DNA from: an uncultured Roseovarius sp.
GTDB lineage: Bacteria > Pseudomonadota > Alphaproteobacteria > Rhodobacterales > Rhodobacteraceae
Length of the DNA: 64,000 bases
Assembly: GCF_947489715.1 (NCBI RefSeq)
Contig: NZ_CANLER010000003.1
Span: 310,001-374,000, forward strand
Direction: 5' to 3'
Shown in pieces: positions 18,514 to 27,552 of this stretch. Positions within the stretch are counted from its first letter, which is position 1; every line of letters begins with the position of its first letter. The notes below the pieces were generated by a model. It was not told where the DNA came from. It made no database searches and saw only the letters and a program-made list of their open reading frames with translations. A program made the translations under genes and the position numbers.

Positions 18514-19310
18514 GTGCGTAAATCAATCTAGCCCATCGCTATTTGACTTGTTCCACTTGAAGTCGAATGCATGATCAGACACGATCACTTCGGCAAAAAA
18601 CCTAGGGGACCGTGATAGGTAGCGCCGCGATTACTCAGATCTGGCAGACTTCTCGATGATGACTTAGGTTAACGCCGATAGTTGTCCAAGTTCGCATTTC
18701 CTAGAAACCACATATAGTTCTACCTTTTTATAAATCTCTTGTTTCTTAAATTCACCCGATCAGTCAAAACCAATATTTTCTGGAAAATGAACAAGAAAAA
18801 GCTGACCATTCCGTTAACGATTTTCGGCTATGGCTTTCGTTGTTTTTCGGCATAGCTATGCCTTTGGGGCCAAGTTCTAATTTAAACTCTCTCGGTCTAA
18901 CCGATCTCAATGCCGTTCAAGGCAATCTTGAAATCGCTTTCTTTCGAATTCTCAACCTTAGCTGTTGACGGGGTCTCTGGTTGGAAGTTCGGCACTTTCG
19001 CCGGACGCTGCCCCAGACAATGTTTGCTCACGTGAAGAATCCATCAACCCAAGGGACACTAGCCAACACGATTTTATGAAGAGTGCTATTTTGTAATGAA
19101 TTAAGTATTTCAGTGAATGATGCCTGACCTTCATTTGGTTGCACGGGAACAGCATGGGAACGCTGAGCCGCACTATTAAGCAAACCCTATTCGCTTTTCT
19201 AATCATAACTAGGTTGGGTACCATTTTAATGAAGCAGGCGTCAGTTGACGATAAATTCAGCCGAGTTCGCGCCACAGATATCGTAAATTTACCTGGTCGT
19301 TTAGTAGCAA
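18514..19310. other. 797-bp AT-richer gap between convergent flgI and fliP with no supported gene
   Basis: The stretch is visibly richer in A and T than its neighbours. Frames of 118 codons (minus, from TTG 19314) and 81 codons (plus, from TTG 19139) exist but lack ribosome sites, have rare starts and give compositions unlike exported or flagellar proteins; I do not call them genes. A perfect 14-bp palindrome, GGCATAGCTATGCC, lies at 18851-18864. No obvious terminator with a T-run was found for either convergent operon. Confidence 0.5.
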
Positions 19311-20051
19311 TCAAAAATATCCGCGAACCAAACTATCCGCGATCAGCGTCCAACCATCCGCAATTACAAAAAAGGCAAGCTTGAAGGGAAGTGAAACAAT
19401 AGCCGGCGGAACCATCATCATACCCATCGACATCAGGACGGCGGCGACGACGAGATCAATGATTAGGAATGGAAGAAATACCAAAAACCCGATCTGAAAC
19501 GCCCGTGAAATTTCTGAAAGTAAAAAGCTGGGAACCAAAACAGAAAGTGGCCCATCCGGTCCAGACTGAATAGTTGCTGCATCCGGCCTAAGCGCTGCCA
19601 GTGCTGAAAACGTCTCGGCGTCCATGCGGTTTGCCATAAAAATTCGGAATGGCACAAGGGCGCGTTCCACAGCTGTTTCGACCGGTATGGTTTCATTTAA
19701 AAGAGGTGCGATCCCGTCTTTCCAAGCGTCGATAAAGACCGGTTCCATTACAAAATAGGTGAGAAAAATTGCTAGGCTTACGATCAGCATATTTGGTGGC
19801 GATTGCTGCAATCCAATTCCCTGACGCAAGATCGACAGAACGGTCACAATAAATGGAAAACACGTGATCATGATCGCCAGTCCTGGTGCCAAGCTCAGGA
19901 CCGTGATCAATGCAATTAGCTGAAGGGTTCGTGCTGATAGCGACCCGTCGTCTCCTAATGAGATCGAAACCTGCTGGGCCACCGCCGATTCTGAAAACAG
20001 AAAAACAGCGGTCACACAAAATGCGATAAACCGGAAAGTACGGGCTGTCAT
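19311..20051 (-). CDS. fliP: Flagellar export gate protein FliP
   Basis: The 246-residue protein has a cleavable signal peptide (FRFIAFCVTAVFLFSESAVA) and the typical FliP segments MLIVSLAIFLTYFVMEPVF and FLPFLIIDLVVAAVLMSMGM. These are membrane helices of the FliPQR core through which export substrates pass. The last helix ends ADGWTLIADSLVRGYF. The start overlaps the fliN stop by 4 bp. The order fliF-fliH-fliN-fliP is compact, with no fliO between fliN and fliP. Confidence 0.96.
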   Translation of the reverse strand: MTARTFRFIAFCVTAVFLFSESAVAQQVSISLGDDGSLSARTLQLIALITVLSLAPGLAIMITCFPFIVTVLSILRQGIGLQQSPPNMLIVSLAIFLTYFVMEPVFIDAWKDGIAPLLNETIPVETAVERALVPFRIFMANRMDAETFSALAALRPDAATIQSGPDGPLSVLVPSFLLSEISRAFQIGFLVFLPFLIIDLVVAAVLMSMGMMMVPPAIVSLPFKLAFFVIADGWTLIADSLVRGYF

Positions 20052-20347
20052 CCCAACCCATCTTGTAGATCGGCAACTTCAGTTAATCGCACAGCCAACT
20101 GACCCTGCTGCTCACCCTCAAGTTCCTCTAACTCACCACGTGCAATCAATCGCTCACCAACATAGAGCTCAACTGCATCATCCACTCGCTTGTCGAGTGG
20201 CAAAACGGCATCTTTACCCAATTTCAAAAGGTCACGAATTAACGGGCGGGCTTTACCCACAGAAATCGTGATCTCAATTGGTACCGCAGAAAACGGATTG
20301 TTCAGATCTCCGGTAGATTTTGGTTGCGAGGCGGCATCTTCCATCAT
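20048..20347 (-). CDS. fliN: Flagellar motor switch/C-ring protein FliN (SpoA domain)
   Basis: The 99-residue protein is essentially one SpoA domain: IEITISVGKARPLIRDLLKL, then LPLDKRVDDAVELYVGERLI and RGELEELEGQ-like end, the segment shared by FliN and the FliM C-terminus. It would form the base of the cytoplasmic C-ring, which controls rotation direction and docks the export ATPase complex through FliH. It overlaps fliH and fliP by 4 bp each. FliM, its usual partner, is not in the window. Confidence 0.9.
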   Translation of the reverse strand: MMEDAASQPKSTGDLNNPFSAVPIEITISVGKARPLIRDLLKLGKDAVLPLDKRVDDAVELYVGERLIARGELEELEGEQQGQLAVRLTEVADLQDGLG

Positions 20348-20931
20348 GCAGTGTCCTTTTGATTTTCTTCAAAAAATCCAGTTACCGAACGATCTATTTC
20401 CGCCAGCACCTCTGACAGGTCGATTTCGCGTTCGGTTTCACCAATCCGGATAAAAACCTGACCGTCTGACAGTGAGGCCTCCTCTTTGACCGTGATGGCC
20501 AAGGGTAGATCCGAGGTGATCATCTGTTCAACTGCCGCGACATTTGCCGTCGCAGAGACGATTTCAACCGGTTGTTTCGCGTGCTTAGAGGCCAGTTCGC
20601 CGATCATCTCAGTCAGCCTTGCGCCGAGTGTTTGATGAGCCGCTCGTGGCAAAACAGTTTCAACCATCTGCTGCAGCAAAGGCGTCAGCGATTTCAAGAT
20701 CGCGGAATACGCCTCCTGGTAAGTAAAAGAAAGTTCGTGCAGATTTTGCGCAAGGTCCGTGGACACTCTTTTCACATCGTCCGACTGCGCTTTAACTGAG
20801 TCATCCCAGCCCGCTTGATATCCTTTTTCAAAGGCCTCCAAACGTTGCTCTTCCAATGAGACATCTGTCATTGACACTGGCTCGGCGGTCGCGAATGCAC
20901 CATAGTCCTCAAGTAAATGAGAGATAGTCAT
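20344..20931 (-). CDS. fliH: Flagellar export stator protein FliH-like
   Basis: The 195-residue acidic protein has the short FEKGYQAGWDDSV motif and a predicted helical, coiled-coil middle, followed by a C-terminal domain resembling the FliH/SctL family (VFIRIGETEREIDLSEVLAE). FliH dimers hold the ATPase FliI in an inactive state and link it to the C-ring via FliN, whose gene is next door. Sequence conservation in this family is low, so the call rests strongly on position between fliF and fliN. The start overlaps the fliF stop by one base. Confidence 0.82.
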   Translation of the reverse strand: MTISHLLEDYGAFATAEPVSMTDVSLEEQRLEAFEKGYQAGWDDSVKAQSDDVKRVSTDLAQNLHELSFTYQEAYSAILKSLTPLLQQMVETVLPRAAHQTLGARLTEMIGELASKHAKQPVEIVSATANVAAVEQMITSDLPLAITVKEEASLSDGQVFIRIGETEREIDLSEVLAEIDRSVTGFFEENQKDTA

Positions 20932-22586
20932 CAGGCATTCTCCTCCTCGCCTTCCAGCCAGTTGCGCAATATTTCAACTGTTTCTTCCTGACGCTCACCG
21001 ATCAGACCGCGCAAGCGCTCCACGGGATCTTCATGGCCAGAAGCCGCTAGTGCTGGCAAAAACTGATCGTCGGCCATGTTATCGACTGACGGGTCAGAGA
21101 TGACCGGCATATTCGCACCATCGAAATTGTCATCTGCAATTTCTCCCGAAATTGCTGCTACATCACCGACCGAGTCGGCTGCGGCTGCTTCAGTACCCGG
21201 CGCGGCGAGCTGCGGCGCTTCGGATGATTGAGGTTTGGACAAAAGCGGACGCACGACAAACAAACCCAAGACGATTGCAACAATTCCGAGCACTGCTGCC
21301 TGAATCAAAGACATAAGATCCAAGCCCAGACTGGCCAGCATTGATGGTTCAGCCAGTGTTCCCGCTGGTGAAATTGCCTCAAACTCCATTGTCTTGAGGG
21401 TAATCACATCCCCACGACTTTCATCATAACCGACGGCAGAAGATACTAGCTCCCGCAATGCGCCCAATTCTTCGTCTGACCGGGGTTGAAACATCTCAGC
21501 ACCGGCTTCATCAACACTTGTTGATCCATTTACCAAGACGGCGACGGTTAGGCGTTTAATCGCGCCGGGAACATGCGTGATTTCACGCTCCGTCTCAGAA
21601 ATCTCGTAGTTGACTCGTTCGCGGCTTTCGCTGGTTTGGCTGGATGACGAATCCCCACCAGCGGCATCACCATCGGGCAAGTTAGACGCCACAGTGACAT
21701 CGCCACCACCCTGATCCGACGCGGAATTTGAACGCTCTTCTGTATCGACACTGATCGCAACACGGCTTTCGGGGTCGATCTGACGCTGCCGAATTGATTC
21801 GGTCTTCGTGACCGTATCTACACTGACTTCTACAACTGCATTACCTGGTCCGACCCGCGCCTCAAGTAGTCTTTGTACACGCTGACGCAGAGCATCAGCA
21901 CGATCTTCCGACGTATTTTCGGGCGCTTCTTCTGCTGCACCGATCAACCCACCTGATGCATCAATGACAGATACATCCTCAGGCGTGAGCCCCGACACGG
22001 CCGCCGCAACAAGAAACTTCAACGCCCGTGCATGTTTCGGCGTGATACCGCCACCAGTCGTTGTTATCGAGATAGACGCAGATGGGCGCGTATCACGCTG
22101 AAATGGATTGGCCCCTGTGCTTGCAATGTGGACGCGCGCAACACTAATCGCAGGATGTGAAATGATGGTGCGCGCCAATTCGCCCTCTTTTGCACGCCAA
22201 TAAGCGGCATCGAACATCTGTGATGTCGTCCCAAATCCCGACAGGCCGTCCAACAATTCATAGCCTTTGCTGGAATTGGTCGGCAGCCCTTCGCTTGCCA
22301 GGGTCATGCGCAACTCATCGCGTCGGGCAGCTTCTACAAAAATGGACCCTCCACGGACATCGTATACGACACCGCGTTGTTCAAGCGCGCTCACAACTTC
22401 TCCAGCCGCGCCATTTTCCAAACCGGAATATAGGAGCGTCAAGCTGGGTTCCGATGCCATGCGGGTCAACGATAAGACCGACCCAAACATCACGAGTGTT
22501 GCGACAACAACAATTACGCGCCGCCGGATGTCCATAGCTGACCAGATATTCACGATCTGCTGCAATTTCTTCGCCTCCTGATCCAC
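20931..22586 (-). CDS. fliF: Flagellar MS-ring protein FliF
   Basis: The 551-residue protein has an N-terminal membrane segment (VIVVVATLVMFGSVLSLTRM), a periplasmic ring-building region with LTLLYSGLENGAAGEVVSAL and ARVHIASTGANPFQRD, a second membrane segment near residue 435 (SLIQAAVLGIVAIVLGLFVV) and a cytoplasmic acidic tail ending ETVEILRNWLEGEEENA. That tail is the FliG-binding peptide, so a FliG must exist outside the window. It heads the minus-strand fliF-fliH-fliN-fliP operon and faces fliL. Confidence 0.96.
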   Translation of the reverse strand: MDQEAKKLQQIVNIWSAMDIRRRVIVVVATLVMFGSVLSLTRMASEPSLTLLYSGLENGAAGEVVSALEQRGVVYDVRGGSIFVEAARRDELRMTLASEGLPTNSSKGYELLDGLSGFGTTSQMFDAAYWRAKEGELARTIISHPAISVARVHIASTGANPFQRDTRPSASISITTTGGGITPKHARALKFLVAAAVSGLTPEDVSVIDASGGLIGAAEEAPENTSEDRADALRQRVQRLLEARVGPGNAVVEVSVDTVTKTESIRQRQIDPESRVAISVDTEERSNSASDQGGGDVTVASNLPDGDAAGGDSSSSQTSESRERVNYEISETEREITHVPGAIKRLTVAVLVNGSTSVDEAGAEMFQPRSDEELGALRELVSSAVGYDESRGDVITLKTMEFEAISPAGTLAEPSMLASLGLDLMSLIQAAVLGIVAIVLGLFVVRPLLSKPQSSEAPQLAAPGTEAAAADSVGDVAAISGEIADDNFDGANMPVISDPSVDNMADDQFLPALAASGHEDPVERLRGLIGERQEETVEILRNWLEGEEENA

Positions 22587-22628
22587 GACATTCTGCCGTT
22601 CGGTGTCGTCATCTTTCGCTGATCAGGC

Positions 22629-22643
22629 TTAACAATCGGTTAG
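22629..22643. promoter_or_regulatory. CtrA-like box in the fliF/fliL divergent region
   Basis: TTAA-CAATCGG-TTAG is one base from the TTAA-N7-TTAA pattern. It sits 43 bp from the fliF start and 48 bp from the fliL start, so one site could serve both divergent operons. This is a sequence match only. Confidence 0.45.
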
Positions 22644-22690
22644 TTCCTGCCGGTCTATATTACCCAAGACGTAACTTGCAGGGACGCATT

Positions 22691-23185
22691 ATGGCCGAAG
22701 TGGAAGAAAACGGGGACGAACCCCCGAAGAAGAAATCGAAGTTGCCTCTTGTTCTAGGATTGGTTTTGGCAATCGCAGGCGGTGGCGGCGGTTTTTACGC
22801 AGTCCAATCCGGGATGTTGTTCGGCAGTGATTCGCAGGACGAGGCTACCAAACACGACGTGCCGGAAATGGCCGTGGATATGCCCGATGTGGCATTTGTT
22901 CCGATTGATCCACTGGTTGTATCGCTTGGTAAGGGTAGCGATAGCGGGCACCTAAGATTTCGTGCCCAACTTGAAGTTGGCCCCATTTACAAAGAGGAAG
23001 TGGAGAAACTGATGCCAAGGGTCGTTGACGTGCTCAATAGCTATCTCCGTGCACTGAAGCCAGGCGATCTGGAAAGTAGTTCGGTCCTCGTACGATTGCG
23101 TGCCCAAATGTTGCGCCGGATCCAAATCGTGACCGGCAGCGGGCGAGTCAATGACTTGCTGATTATGGAATTTGTACTGAACTGA
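22691..23185 (+). CDS. fliL: Flagellar basal body-associated protein FliL
   Basis: The 164-residue protein starts at ATG 22691 (AGGGA upstream); an in-frame TTG at 22676 overlaps the ribosome site. A short acidic/basic cytoplasmic tail (PPKKKSKLPLV) is followed by one membrane helix (about residues 18-38) and a periplasmic domain with VDPLVVSLGKG-like and LMPRVVDVLNSYLRALKP segments ending LLIMEFVLN. FliL rings surround stator units and modulate torque. It starts the operon leading to motA. A second FliL-type gene lies at 32775-33287. Confidence 0.92.
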   Translation: MAEVEENGDEPPKKKSKLPLVLGLVLAIAGGGGGFYAVQSGMLFGSDSQDEATKHDVPEMAVDMPDVAFVPIDPLVVSLGKGSDSGHLRFRAQLEVGPIYKEEVEKLMPRVVDVLNSYLRALKPGDLESSSVLVRLRAQMLRRIQIVTGSGRVNDLLIMEFVLN

Positions 23186-23194
23186 GGTCCCAGA

Positions 23195-23587
23195 ATGGAA
23201 ATGATTGCAGATATTCTTCTTGTTGCTGGCGCACTTGGCGCAGGTTTCTACTGCTATATCCTCGCGCGGCGGCTGAGCCGTTTCAATGATCTGGAAAACG
23301 GCGTGGGCGGAGCGGTGGCAGTACTGTCAGCGCAGGTTGATGATCTGACTAAAACACTGATCGCCGCGCAGAGTACCGCAAGTGCATCTACTGATTCGCT
23401 GGGCGAATTAACTGACCGCGCCGAAGGTGTCGCCAAGCGCTTGGAATTACTCGTGGCTTCCATGCATGATTTGCCAGAGAGTCAGGCCGTAACACCCAAA
23501 TCGGCGGAGGCAAAACCGGTTGAAACAATAGCTGAACCCGAAGCGCCCGACGGCCCGGTGTTCAAGCGCCACATTGATGCAGCCTAG
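23195..23587 (+). CDS. Uncharacterised membrane-anchored protein of the flagellar motor operon
   Basis: The 130-residue protein is not recognised beyond its context. Residues 4-24 (IADILLVAGALGAGFYCYIL) form one membrane helix. A helical region of about 70 residues rich in Ala, Leu, Asp and Thr follows, likely a coiled coil, then a Pro/Glu/Ala-rich tail. It lies 9 bp after fliL and 11 bp before the MotE-like gene, with CCCAG-poor but acceptable spacing, so it is co-transcribed with stator genes. A role in stator assembly or FliL/MotE scaffolding is inference. Confidence 0.8.
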   Translation: MEMIADILLVAGALGAGFYCYILARRLSRFNDLENGVGGAVAVLSAQVDDLTKTLIAAQSTASASTDSLGELTDRAEGVAKRLELLVASMHDLPESQAVTPKSAEAKPVETIAEPEAPDGPVFKRHIDAA

Positions 23588-23598
23588 GAGCCAGTGAC

Positions 23599-24201
23599 AT
23601 GACGACACGCAGCACCCGCAAAAAACGCCGGCGCAAGGCCCCGGGTCGTGGCACATTGATGACCATTTCTGCACTGCTCATCGGGTCCGCCGTCATTCGC
23701 ATTGGCGGCGATGCCAATCAGGCATTTGCAAAAGTACCCAACGCTACTGAGGTCGAAAAACCAACACATACAAATGCTGAGTGCAAAACTCCTGATGACT
23801 TTCAACCGATGCTGGATGCTTTTCGTCAGCGCGAAGCGCGGCTTAGCAGTCAGGAACTAGCGCTTGAAGACAGAATGCAGGCCTTAAAGGTGGCGAACCG
23901 CGAAATCGAACGAAAACTTGCCGAATTGACCAAGGCAGAAGAAGCTCTGCGAGAAACAATTGCCCTGGCAGATACTGCGGCAGAAAGTGATTTGGATCGC
24001 CTCACGCGGGTGTACGAGAACATGAAACCAAAACAAGCGGCGGCATTGTTCGAAGAGATGGACCCGAATTTTGCAGCTGGGTTCATCGGGCGAATGCGCC
24101 CAGAAGCCGCAGCTGCTGTTATGGCCGGGCTCAGCCCCGAAGCGGCACATGCGTTCAGCGTCGTTCTTGCAGGCAGAAATACCAACGTACCCACCGAATA
24201 A
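23599..24201 (+). CDS. MotE-like protein (MgtE N-terminal-type repeat domain)
   Basis: The 200-residue protein has a very basic N-terminus (TRKKRRRKAPGRG), one membrane or signal segment at about residues 18-45, a long coiled coil (about 70-125) and a C-terminal domain with YENMKPKQAAALFEEMDPNF and MRPEAAAAVMAGLSPEAA. That domain is the magnesium-transporter-like repeat found in MotE, the periplasmic chaperone of MotC in rhizobia. The position directly upstream of motA supports a stator role. The partner MotC was not recognised; the 765-residue protein downstream of motA could replace it (inference). Confidence 0.82.
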   Translation: MTTRSTRKKRRRKAPGRGTLMTISALLIGSAVIRIGGDANQAFAKVPNATEVEKPTHTNAECKTPDDFQPMLDAFRQREARLSSQELALEDRMQALKVANREIERKLAELTKAEEALRETIALADTAAESDLDRLTRVYENMKPKQAAALFEEMDPNFAAGFIGRMRPEAAAAVMAGLSPEAAHAFSVVLAGRNTNVPTE

Positions 24202-24272
24202 ACTTTGAAAACTCAATGTTTCTTAACCCAGCGATGGCAGATTGAAACGAACAATTTCGGCTGGAGAAGACG

Positions 24273-25142
24273 ATGATCGGTATTATCGGTATCCTGGTTA
24301 TTTTCGCCATGGTATTTGGCGGCTATATCGCGGCAGGTGGCAAACTTGGGATTATTCTCAAGGCGCTGCCTTTTGAATTGATGATGATCGGCGGAGCCGC
24401 GGTTGGCGCTTTCCTGATCAGCAACGACATGGCTGCTGTAAAGCATACATGCAAGGATATCGGTAAGGTTTTCAAAGGCCCAAAGTGGAAACACGACGAC
24501 TATCGTGATTTGCTTTGCCTACTGTTCGAACTCATTCGCTTGGCTCGGCAAAATCCCGTTGGGATTGAGGAGCATGTAGAAGAACCTGAAAACTCGTCGA
24601 TTTTCTCAAAATATCCAAAAATTCTGGCGGATAGAGAAGCGATAGAACTTATTGGTGACACTTTGCGCTCAGCCTCAATGAACTATGACGACCCGCATCA
24701 AGTGGAAGAGATTCTCGAAAAACGTATGGACGCCACTATGCACCATGCTCTTCACTCGAGCCATGCCTTGCAAACCATGGCAGACGGATTGCCCGCCTTG
24801 GGCATCGTTGCTGCCGTCTTGGGTGTCATCAAAACAATGGCTTCGATTGATCAGCCACCGGAAGTTCTTGGTAAAATGATCGGCGGCGCGCTTGTGGGTA
24901 CCTTTCTTGGCGTTTTTCTTTCATATGGTCTCGTTGGACCATTTGCAGGGAAGGTCAAAACCGTAGTCGAAGAAGATGGTCATTTCTACCAATTGATACG
25001 CGAAGTGCTTGTCGCGAACCTGCATAATCATGCGACTAATATCTGTATTGAGGTGGGTCGGCAAAACACACCAACTCATTGTCGCCCTACCTACAACGAA
25101 CTTGAAGAAGCTCTGAAAAGCGTAAAACAGAGTGCTGCATGA
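24273..25142 (+). CDS. motA: Flagellar stator protein MotA
   Basis: The 289-residue protein has four membrane helices: two at the N-terminus (IIGILVIFAMVFGGYIAA and LMMIGGAAVGAFLIS) and two in the C-terminal half (LGIVAAVLGVIKTMASI with the proton-path proline region, and GALVGTFLGVFLSYGLVGP). The long cytoplasmic loop between them carries the charged residues that contact FliG. It forms a MotA5B2 stator with MotB encoded at 12633. GGAGAAG precedes the ATG. The stop overlaps the next gene's start. Confidence 0.96.
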   Translation: MIGIIGILVIFAMVFGGYIAAGGKLGIILKALPFELMMIGGAAVGAFLISNDMAAVKHTCKDIGKVFKGPKWKHDDYRDLLCLLFELIRLARQNPVGIEEHVEEPENSSIFSKYPKILADREAIELIGDTLRSASMNYDDPHQVEEILEKRMDATMHHALHSSHALQTMADGLPALGIVAAVLGVIKTMASIDQPPEVLGKMIGGALVGTFLGVFLSYGLVGPFAGKVKTVVEEDGHFYQLIREVLVANLHNHATNICIEVGRQNTPTHCRPTYNELEEALKSVKQSAA

Positions 25143-27436
25143 TGCGAATTCTGCTTGTGTCTCTGAGCTGTGTTTTCCTTGCATCCTCGGCCATTGCCCA
25201 GTCTATCCAGGTTCGATCAGGTCAACATGATGATTTCACACGGCTGATTGTTGATCTTCCAGAGCGCTTTGAAATCCAGATCGAGCAGGACACCGATACA
25301 GCAAAAATCACCTTCCCCGGTCAAAGCCTGAAGTTCGATACCTCAAGGATTTTTCGACGAATTGCTCGAGAGCGAATTCTTGATGTTACAACAAATTTAG
25401 ATACGTCATCTTTCTCCATCAAATTTGGATGTCGCTGTGAAGTATCCTCTTTTTGGCATGACGCCTCGTTACTTGTTTTAGATGTGCGCGACAGCACCGA
25501 TGACCCTTCATTCGAAAATGATGCAGAGAAACCAGTCGACGAAAGCACAGTAACTGCTGTGAGATCTCGCCTCACATTGCCAAAGAACGCGAATTCATTT
25601 GCTGCGTCGCTGGCAAATTCCCAATTTTCGATTGAATCGCCGAACAGTCCTCCGCAAATCGATCCTGTTGAAGAAGCAACGCCTGAACAAGTTGAGTTCA
25701 GTGAAGAGATCATCTCGGAAGCTCGCGAGCGTTTGGTCAAACAAATTGGTCGGGCTGCATCGCAAGGTTTGCTTGAACCCCGAACAGCCTTGAAACTGGA
25801 AACCAAGGCAGACGAATCAAATACAATTGTTTCGGATGTGCCAACAGAAGTTCAACCACGAAACAAGCCTAACGAACATGTGAACCTTAGAGCGCAAAGC
25901 AGTGTAGATCGCGACTTTTTAGCAGCACTTAATAGAGGCACGAACGCCAGCCTAGGTATGACCTGTATTAGTGATCACAAGGTCAATGTCGGTAACTGGG
26001 GTACAGATCTACCCTTCGCAAAGCAGGTTGGAAATTTGCGGATGGAGTTGATGGGTGAATTTGATCAGTTGAACCAAGATATCGCAATCCAGCTGGCAAA
26101 GCTTTATTTGCACTACGGTTTTGGTGTAGAAGCTATTTTGACCTTGGCGTTGGTTGAAGAAACCTCCGAGGATACAGTCATTTTACGATCGCTAGCCGCG
26201 ATCATGGAAGATGGCTATGCCGCCGCGAATTCTATTCTGGCTAATCAACTAAGTTGCGAAAATTCCGCCGTTCTCTGGTCGATCCTTTCATATGAAACAC
26301 TTCCGATCGATACGCCTGTCGAATTCGATAGTGCGCTGCGGACATTTGATGCGCTCCCTAGCCATCTACGCAGCCATCTCGGCCCCACGCTTTCACGTCG
26401 TTTTTTGGAGGCCGGCCATCAAGAGGCCGCAGACAAAGTATTGCGCATCTTGAATCGCAACCAGAGCGCCGTGAACTCTGATGCGCAATTGGTAGAGGCC
26501 GAGATCAACCTTTCGGATGGAGAACAGTCAAAAGCAAAAGCAATGATGCAAGAAGTTGTTGAAACGAATTCGGAGCCTTCGGCGGAGGCATTGATCAGCC
26601 TGATTGACACGATCATTCAAGCGGAACAAGGGGTTTCCTTTGATCTTGCCGTTCTTGCAGGCGCATATGCGCAGCAAGATCGAGGCGGTGCACTCGAAAA
26701 GGACTTGACCCGGGTTTATTTGACTGGGCTCTCCGCATCAGGTGCTTTCGAACAATCTTATGATGAATATTCGCGTCTATCGGCCAATTTGCCACCAAAC
26801 ATCCGCAAGGATGTGCGTTCAGAAATGCTGCACCAATTAGTACAACGCGCAAGCGACGTTACTTTTTTAAAATACGCTATGGTCAACCATTCAACAGATC
26901 ATGCGCTCTATGCACCCAAAGTAGCAAACGACGCTGCAGAGAGGTTATTGTCTCTAGGTTTTGCGCCGCAGGCATTGCCGTTCCTTAAAGATAGAATAAC
27001 CGGTGCATTAGGACGCGAGCGGCAATTATTGAGGTCACGCATTGCACTTGCGGAAAATCGCCCTCGTCAGGCGGAAGCAGAGTTGGAAAATTTGACTGAT
27101 GATGCAGCTGACGTCTTGCGAGCCCAAGCGCGCAGTCAGGTTGGCGACCATAGTGCCGCAGCGACCTTCTTTTCATCAGGTGGCAAACCTGAGCAATCGT
27201 TGCGCCAATCCTGGTTTGCGGAAGATTGGGCGCGACTAATGGATACGCAGGCTGGTGCGACAGCAGACATAGCGGCGTTGGCAGCCCTGAGTGCTTCGGC
27301 ATCGGGCACGAAAGAAGATGCCAAGCCAGAATCAAAAGACGAACGGGTGCTTGCGCAGAACCGAGAACTTATCCAACAGAGCTTGGCAGCGCGCGACACA
27401 ATTAAGACCCTTTTGCAGGAAAAACCTTCTCCCTAG
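25139..27436 (+). CDS. Exported 765-residue protein with AMIN-like N-terminus and helical repeats, flagellar motor context
   Basis: The start overlaps the motA stop (ATGATG). A Sec signal peptide (RILLVSLSCVFLASSAIAQS) is followed by a beta-rich domain of about 100 residues (DDFTRLIVDLPERFEIQI, DTAKITFPGQSLKFDTS) resembling AMIN domains that localise proteins to the cell wall. A low-complexity linker follows, then about 400 residues of alpha-helical repeats of TPR type (ADKVLRILNRNQSAVNSDAQ, QAEAELENLTDDAADVLRAQ). The C-terminus is charged. I do not recognise a named family. Translational coupling to motA suggests a periplasmic partner of the stator, perhaps equivalent to MotC. The base composition is AT-richer than in genes to the right. 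Confidence 0.82.
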   Translation: MMRILLVSLSCVFLASSAIAQSIQVRSGQHDDFTRLIVDLPERFEIQIEQDTDTAKITFPGQSLKFDTSRIFRRIARERILDVTTNLDTSSFSIKFGCRCEVSSFWHDASLLVLDVRDSTDDPSFENDAEKPVDESTVTAVRSRLTLPKNANSFAASLANSQFSIESPNSPPQIDPVEEATPEQVEFSEEIISEARERLVKQIGRAASQGLLEPRTALKLETKADESNTIVSDVPTEVQPRNKPNEHVNLRAQSSVDRDFLAALNRGTNASLGMTCISDHKVNVGNWGTDLPFAKQVGNLRMELMGEFDQLNQDIAIQLAKLYLHYGFGVEAILTLALVEETSEDTVILRSLAAIMEDGYAAANSILANQLSCENSAVLWSILSYETLPIDTPVEFDSALRTFDALPSHLRSHLGPTLSRRFLEAGHQEAADKVLRILNRNQSAVNSDAQLVEAEINLSDGEQSKAKAMMQEVVETNSEPSAEALISLIDTIIQAEQGVSFDLAVLAGAYAQQDRGGALEKDLTRVYLTGLSASGAFEQSYDEYSRLSANLPPNIRKDVRSEMLHQLVQRASDVTFLKYAMVNHSTDHALYAPKVANDAAERLLSLGFAPQALPFLKDRITGALGRERQLLRSRIALAENRPRQAEAELENLTDDAADVLRAQARSQVGDHSAAATFFSSGGKPEQSLRQSWFAEDWARLMDTQAGATADIAALAALSASASGTKEDAKPESKDERVLAQNRELIQQSLAARDTIKTLLQEKPSP

Positions 27437-27552
27437 GCCGTAGATTACTAAAGCTCAAAAACACAGCCAAACGACAAGCCGAGTTACCAAATCTAAATAA
27501 TCCGGAAATAGAATTTACCTATTGGTATCAGAATGTACCGACAGGAGAACAG

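Noticed and set aside
18851..18864. GGCATAGCTATGCC palindrome as a possible operator
   Set aside because: It lies in a convergent gap with no gene start nearby; noted in the gap entry but not called as a site.
18958..19314. 118-codon minus-strand frame between flgI and fliP
   Set aside because: TTG start overlapping the fliP stop, no ribosome site, AT-rich and without recognisable features.
19139..19384. 81-codon plus-strand frame running into the fliP 3-prime end
   Set aside because: TTG start, overlaps a well-supported gene on the other strand, no similarity seen.
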